Source: Aaosphaeria pasadenensis (lineage: Eukaryota; Ascomycota; Dothideomycetes; Pleosporales). From it: a stretch of DNA of 64,000 bases. The stretch lies in contig JAKLMB010000004.1 of NCBI GenBank assembly GCA_022813625.1, forward strand, positions 1,054,001-1,118,000, written 5' to 3'. The notes below the pieces were generated by a model, which was not told where the DNA came from, ran no database searches, and saw nothing but the letters and a program-made list of their open reading frames with translations. Each line of letters starts with the position of its first letter. Positions within the stretch are counted from its first letter, which is position 1. A program made the translations under genes and the position numbers. Below are positions 58,121 through 64,000 of the stretch, piece by piece.

Positions 58121-59146
58121 GTTTGATGGTGTCTTCCTTTATTTTGGGGGGTTTGTAGTGGTGGTGGTGTTGGTGGTGGAGGGAGGAGAGAAGAGAGGTA
58201 ATATGTTTTTATTATTGTTGGACTGCCGCTCAGTCACTCAGTCGACGATGCCCAGGTATCATCCAACCTTAGTGAGAGGAAACGCGCGGAAAATCTGCAC
58301 CGCCGCAGGGAAGGAGGAGCCACAAGCGACGTCACCAGGAAACGCCAAGCTATCAGCCTCAAGTCGTCGTCAATGAATAACCTTACCACTTGATAGGCGA
58401 AATATTAGGTTGTAAAATGTTTCGAAATTTGAACCTCGATGAATGCGATGAACTATCCAAATATTCAAGAAGCAGGAAGAGAAAAAACCCTGATTAATCA
58501 TGCTGCCCGCGCTGTTTAGCTCTTATTCATCATCACGCTTGTTGACTGCATTGCGCGGTTTGAGTGCAGCAACATCCGTGCCGACTGCCGTACAACAACA
58601 ATGTAGGTATATTTAGCATTAGCATTACTTACATACCTCTCATAATCGTACATAGTTAGTAGAATCGGTCTCTCGTACCACGGTAAGGGAACGTCAATAT
58701 CATGTTAATAGCCGTGCATACATGTACACCAGTGTATTTTTCGTCCCCTCGTTCTGTAGATGAATAGTCATATTTTATACGTGAGAAATGTAGCCAGGAA
58801 TTGGTCTATCGTAAACAGAGTTATCCTCCTCATTCTTCTCGGCTCATAGGTATGCCCATCATGACGGGCGTTCTGAAGAAGAGGCCCGACCCATTACCAC
58901 ACCCATCGCCATCCATGCAGACGCCATGCTAGAAACCGCACCCATACCAAGACTCTTTTGGACTGTCCTAAGGACAATTGAGGGAATTGAGGGGATTAAG
59001 TGAACGGGGTATGCCAAAGAAAGAAATACGCCAGAAGGCCTAGTTACGTGGTTATGCCATTCGAGGACTGCCTCCGGTCAGAGATGGACCAGAAACAATA
59101 TTCCCGATTGGAGCAGTGTCCGCGCACAGTCCAAGAAATGGCCGTT
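58121..59146. other. Intergenic region upstream of the DNAJ-X gene
   Basis: 1 kb without a gene; promoter of the DNAJ-X gene and 3' region of eIF4E. A/T-rich at 58.38-58.75 kb. Confidence 0.55.
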
Positions 59147-59998
59147 TTAGACCACGAACTTCGCCTTAGCACGAGTGCTACCTGCGTGGGCGGAATCGGT
59201 GTGGCCAGAGAACTCGACAGGCTCGTTCTCCTTGAGCTGGAGAGACTGCTTGAACCGCTTGCCAATCTTCTGGAGGATCTCCTTGCCTTGCTCGAAAGTC
59301 CTGCCCTTTGCGCTGTCTCCGGGAAGAGCCTTGCCAACTGTACGGGTCCAGAGACCGATTCTGTAGAAGCCGCGGCGAACGTTCACGACAACGCCCATGA
59401 CCTCGTTGTCCTCATCGTCCTCAAGGTTCTCTCCGATGGCAGCAAGCATCACATGAAGCCAGAGTGCATCAATGTTGATCGCCTTCTTGTCCTTGAACTG
59501 GAAGGCCCATTTACCACCGTGCTTGTTCTGGGTGTCCTCCCACTCTGGTCGGACGCCCTTCTTGAACAAATGGTAGTCGGACTTGAGCGCAAGATCGGAT
59601 GTGGGTGTGATGTTGTTCTATGATCTGGTTAGCGAAATTTGTTGGGAGGGGACATATGACACATACGTAAATGCCCCAGAACTCCTCGACTGAGTCGAAA
59701 GAAATGACCTCCTTCAGAAGCTCGTTCCAGTTATCGCCCTATGTTCATTAGTACATGGTTTCTCAAACATGACAGGTGTACCAACCTTGCCGCTCGGCGG
59801 CTTGGTGAACCACAAGGTCCAGGTGTTCATGAGAGGGTGTTTCACGTTGAAGTTCTCCTTGTCATGGAAGACAGTCTTGATATCGCTGCTGTCGGCATCT
59901 GCGCTTGTTGAGTCGGTAGAGCCAGAGGGCTTGTCTGAGGGAGAGATGGGGATGGTGTCGAGGGGGACCTGCTGCTGGCCATTTGCGACTTCAGCCAT
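59147..59998 (-). CDS. Translation initiation factor eIF4E (mRNA cap-binding)
   Basis: Exons (5' to 3') 59998-59786, 59738-59667, 59617-59147; 251 residues. It binds the 7-methylguanosine cap and recruits eIF4G. Seen: a disordered Ser/Asp-rich N-terminus (1-45), then the conserved core: HPLMNTWTLWFTKPP, DNW (Trp75, equivalent to human Trp56), VEEFWGIYNNI, and PEWED with Trp121 and Glu122 (human Trp102 and Glu103), which stack on and hydrogen-bond to the cap. The end includes a typical SGHTDSAHAGSTRAKAKFVV tail. Introns of 47 and 49 bp are both phase 0. All key residues are intact. An E-box CACGTGAC lies about 410 bp upstream. Confidence 0.96.
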
Positions 59999-60934
59999 GA
60001 TGAGGCGTATGAGGCGGAGAATTGATGATCTTAAGAGGAGTGTATGGAATCAGGCTTGCGGTGGCTTCGTCGACTGAAGGCCACGAGTAGGTGAGGTTGC
60101 GAGGAGGGAGTGTGTGTGGGTGTAGCGGAGTTCGTTCGAGTCGGAGTGTGGGGTGTGTGTTTTCTGAGGCGAGACGATAGCCTATGTATGAAGTCGCACC
60201 GGGCGCACTTGAATCTCAGGCTGTAGCGATATTTGGGTAAAGCGAATATGCGCTATGTTGGGAAGGTAGCGGTCTGGTGATCTGGCCGTTGTGAAGTTGC
60301 GATCGATGGATGTTGGCCGTTTGGATGAGAAAGAAAATCCAGGTGCAACTGCGGCGGGCCGAAACCGCGCTAATTCACTTTCTGGTCGGCCGTGTTTCAT
60401 CCCACCACGTGACACATACCTGAGTAACTATGACTTAGGTACCTACTTACAATACAAACATCTTATCTATTGTTTATGTGCAATGATGGTGAGGAAGGCA
60501 AACAAAGGGCCAGATAGAGATCTGAGATAGATTGAAGACATAATAAATTCATTTCTGAAGGGTTGTCGTATCTATTCTAATGCATGGCGCAAACGCGGTT
60601 TGCCATAATGAAAGAATGTCCACACCTCTACCCTAGTCCTCCACTCTAAGGAATAGAGCAAGGTCCAAGGTAGCCTCATCGCTGAGCAGAGCGTGTATTG
60701 ATTTAAGCACATCTTCGGCACAACTACAGCCATTGATTGGCAGAATTGCAATTTGACATCCGTGCTAAGGCATCACGCAAACAAATCCTACCTACCCAGG
60801 TAGGTTCCTATACCTTTCACTGAATCGATCATCAAAGATGCAGGTTAGTGTTGCTCGGGGTCATTCCCACCCGGTCGAAGTTAAACGTTGTGCATTATAA
60901 TTACATATGGACAAAACATGTACGTACCCGCCGT
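59999..60934. promoter_or_regulatory. eIF4E promoter and ERG9 downstream region
   Basis: No gene is seen. CACGTGAC sits at 60406-60413. The region also contains the ERG9 3' end (A/T-rich, 60.43-60.93 kb). Confidence 0.45.
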
Positions 60935-62541
60935 TTAAAGCTCACTATGGTCTGATGAAGGTGCAATGGTGTTTTTGGCATCTGAACCAGAGCCTAACAA
61001 TTCACCCAATTGCTGCTTAGCTTGACCAAAGGCAAGATCGAAGCGTGCACCAGCCAACCAGGCAACGAACAACTATGAATGTCAGCGAATGCGTGCTTGA
61101 AATAGGGAAGAATCGAACTTACCATGGACGACGTGATAACAACCAGTGTAATAACCACAGCCATAATCATGTAAATCATATCCCATTTAGCCTCTTGCTC
61201 CTCAGCCTTTTTCTTCGCAGCCTCCTCCGCGGTCACTACCGGCACACCGGCGGCGCCCTCCGGCTTCTTTTGTGATGGGAAGATGGACTCAATGAATTGT
61301 TCGATCTGATAATGGTCAGCTGGACGTCTAAATAAATGGAAGTGTGACTCTTACCTTTCCGCAAGCGATGCTGATCTTTAGGAAGTTGGGGTCGTGGGGG
61401 TTGTTCTTCTTGTGAATAGATCGGGTGAATCGTTGGAAGACATCGCAGACTAGCTTTAGATTTTGGGATGACTCCAACATCAATTGGCAAGCTTGCCCCT
61501 TTGTGATCTTGACGTTCTTCTTGAAGATGTCGTGGTTTTGGAAGCAAACGTCAAGGGTGGCAATGGCCATACTTTGTGGAATTGCACAGAAGTTGAAGAC
61601 ACTCTGCTCCTTCAAACCAGCAAGGTAGTAAAGGCAGTCATCGGCACGATTCAGGCAGGTGAGAATCATCTCGGAACTGCAAGCCAAGGCTTTCTCCTTG
61701 TTTTCAGGCTCGAAAAGGTCCTCGAACTTGGCGACGTGCTTGGACCAGATCTCCTTTGGCCAGAACCGTCGCTTATCATCAATATCTTCCTTGATGTCGC
61801 GAATGATGTTGACTTGCTGGAGGAATTGACCCATGGACTCCATCAATTCTGGGCGCTTGAGGAGGACAGGGTTTGCTAGACCAGCCTCAACAAAGAGTCG
61901 CGTGCAGCCTTCACCAACCAAGCCAGCGACGTAATGGCAGTACAGCTCGTAGTCCTTGATGGTATTGACACCGTTGATGTTGTGCTCTGCGTTGTTGGCA
62001 TAGTCTGCCATGCCATTGCCCATGCGCTTGGTGATATCCTTGATAATGACCTTGTATTCAGGCTTGATCTTCTTGAACTCCTCGATAACGACATTGAACT
62101 CAACTAAGAGCTGCCTATCCTTCTCATTGGGTCCGTTCTCTGTGAAAGTCCATCCATCTTTTTCAAGAAGGTCCTGGAAATTTCGCAGGATGGGCTCCTT
62201 CTTCTCAAGGGGGATGGTCATATCATCTTCGATGGTGTCCAGTCCTCGGAGAACGAGGTAAAAGAGCGCAACAGGCACGAGAAGATCGGGGTGTAGCTCC
62301 TTGATGACAGCGCTGAAGCTGCGACTGGTCAAGTCAAGGAAGTGGAAGCATCGTTGAAGGGTTTCGCTCTCCTTGGTCTCATCGCGTTCATGGACAGGGT
62401 TGTGCCATACTTTCCTACGTGCATTGTCAGCTGCTGTGGATTGGCTACCATAGGGATGGAGACCTAAACTTACCATTGGATGATTGACCTCAACTCCTGA
62501 GGATGGAACAGGTAGTAACCTACTGAAGAAGCGCTGACCAT
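60935..62541 (-). CDS. ERG9: Squalene synthase (farnesyl-diphosphate farnesyltransferase)
   Basis: Exons (5' to 3') 62541-62474, 62414-61355, 61305-61123, 61072-60935; 482 residues. It couples two farnesyl diphosphates to squalene with NADPH, the first committed step to ergosterol, on the ER membrane. Seen: the first Asp-rich motif DTIEDD at 82-87, the central YCHYVAGLVGEG, the second Asp-rich motif with VNIIRDIKEDIDDKRRFWP, the third block FCAIPQSMAIATL, and a C-terminal membrane helix (MIYMIMAVVITLVVITSSM then LFVAWLAGA) spanning the last intron. Length is normal. Introns are 59, 49 and 50 bp. Retention of the 49-bp intron 2 would end the protein after GKVRVTLPFI, just before the anchor. 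The start at 62541 gives MVSASSVGYYLFHPQELRS, the usual fungal N-terminus. Confidence 0.96.
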
Positions 62542-64000
62542 GGTGGAGGAGGAGGTTTTAAGGAGAGGAGGAAGGGAGCAAGTTTTCTCAAAGCTAGCGG
62601 CAGACTACGGGGGTAAGTCCAATGGAGTGGATTTGATCGACGTAGGCCGAATAGAAAACAAGAAAAATTCACCTAGCTGACAGAGCAACCATCGGTGGGG
62701 GGAAAACAGGAGCTCGAGGAATCGTTTTGGTGCTGTTGTCTGTCGTTTTGCATCGCTAAAGTACTCCACACTTTTTCGGGGCACTTTGGCCCGTGCGCTC
62801 GGCGTCAATTTGCAGTTCTTCCGTCCATTTCATCCGGGGTCCGGGCTTCCGGTTTGGCACAACCACTCTCGACACCCAGCCCTACCTACACCTACTCCTA
62901 CTCAGCTGCACATTATACAGTAAAGCTACTATTACAGTATGTACGTAGATATTCGATTGCCGTATCGTTACCTTGCTCAATCGTTGCCATTGAACTCGGA
63001 TTCTCTCAAACACCACACTCGGCATCGACAGGTCGCTCAAATCAACGAATAGTTTGACACCTTGATATCTTATATGACACATTTCCTTTGTTTATCCAGA
63101 TCAATGATGGCGTTCCAGCTTGAGATAAGAGTGCGGGATGGAACAAAGCAGATATCAATTGCAAACGCCAACTTGCCTATATCAGTTAATACACCCCCCT
63201 GGCTCTTGCGTCTCTGTAGGGCTCGGAACTGTGCAGTGATTGGAGTAGAGTTTGGGGGTGGCATAGATCAACACTGGCAAACGCGATCACCTTGAAATAC
63301 CGGGGCACCACTGGCTCGGTATCGCACGTTAAAGCTATATAACTGCTCAGACATTGAATGACCACCGCAATATGGTCAAGGAGACTCGCTTCGCATGGCT
63401 CGGCCTCGGCTACCTCCAACGATGAACCGGAACAAACATGATCACAACAGATGTATGTACAAGTACGAAGTTCGACGATTGCACGTGCAATTTCGTCTAC
63501 AAAGAAATTCGCGCAAAAGTGTTTGATAATAGCACAGTCCCGTGCGAGGCTATATCGCGCCAGTAACAAGCGAAGAATGTCTACGTACGTACGACCCTTC
63601 TCATAGGAAGGCCAGGCGTGCGCGTCGCTCTCCAACAGTGACGCAGGCTTCCGACCCAGCAATAGAACATTCCCACCTGCAATTGTAGCATGAGTCTGAG
63701 CTTTTACATACCCGGGCTATTACGATTTTAAAAACGAGGAATATCTAGTTTGAGATGGCGTGTACGTGTGTGGCACACTATTGCCAGCCAGTGCCGTAGG
63801 TTGAGAGCTGAATACAAGACGAGGTGGCTGCAGCCCCTCGTCCTGTGCCTCGACTCGACCTTAGGGAAAGCAAGGGTCGAGGTCTTGTGTCTCACAACAC
63901 CAACAGTGCCTGGTTGAGCTTCTCTGCCATCAAGTAATCCACCGTAAGACAGACAAGATCTTAGAGAACGGGATATCGCGGTTGAGCTAAGCTTTTCAAA
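62542..64000. other. ERG9 promoter and gene-free right end
   Basis: 1.46 kb without a supported gene. The longest open frame (63186-63662, minus, 158 residues) has no codon bias or recognisable domain. I looked for sterol-response elements upstream of ERG9 and saw none clear enough to annotate. Confidence 0.5.

Noticed and set aside
63186..63662. 158-residue minus-strand frame near the right end
   Set aside because: No codon bias, no domain, and composition like the surrounding non-coding DNA.

Overview
The window is nuclear DNA of a filamentous ascomycete (Pezizomycotina). The evidence is many short spliceosomal introns (about 49-208 bp, with GTANGT-type donors and TACTAAT/GCTAAC-like branch sites), no operons, pyrimidine-rich leaders, and fungal orthologues such as ENA-type ATPase, Ral2-like Kelch/BTB, Fab1 and ERG9. 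The species cannot be named from the sequence. I reconstructed 19 complete protein genes by joining exons in phase, plus one probable gene end at the left edge. I found no convincing tRNA, rRNA, transposon or CRISPR.

Layout. 1-59: end of an unidentified + strand gene. 1.6-17.3 kb, all on +: 1-Cys peroxiredoxin, Ral2/LZTR1-like Kelch-BTB protein, F-box/LRR protein, and a candidate shelterin TPP1/Tpz1 protein. 18.1-25.5 kb: kynurenine 3-monooxygenase (-) divergent from methionine aminopeptidase 1 (+), then the cornichon/Erv14 cargo receptor and splicing factor Prp17. 25.5-29.3 kb: gene-poor, with one Ser-rich 84-residue protein. 29.3-32.5 kb: a head-to-head pair, mitochondrial ACSF3-type malonyl-CoA synthetase (-) and BolA (+). 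34.6-35.7 kb: GPR1/FUN34/YaaH acetate transporter (-). 35.7-39.3 kb: 3.6 kb without a gene. 39.3-46.5 kb: AAA ATPase (+), ENA-type P-type cation ATPase (+) and a CadD-family transporter (-) converging on it. 47.9-62.5 kb: Fab1/PIKfyve lipid kinase (+), then J-domain/DNAJ-X protein, eIF4E and squalene synthase, in tandem on -.

Most genes are housekeeping and unrelated in function. Two local associations deserve attention. The ACSF3/BolA pair shares a 627-bp promoter region, and both products probably serve mitochondrial lipoate-dependent metabolism. The ENA/CadD pair handles cations and lies beside gene-poor DNA. Gene-structure oddities include a GC-AG intron in ERV14, an 11-nt micro-exon in BolA, a Walker A motif on a 34-nt exon, and introns whose retention would change the product (squalene synthase, the Ser-rich protein, CadD).

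All exon boundaries are inferred from reading frame, splice consensus and family conservation read by eye. No database search or transcript evidence was available.
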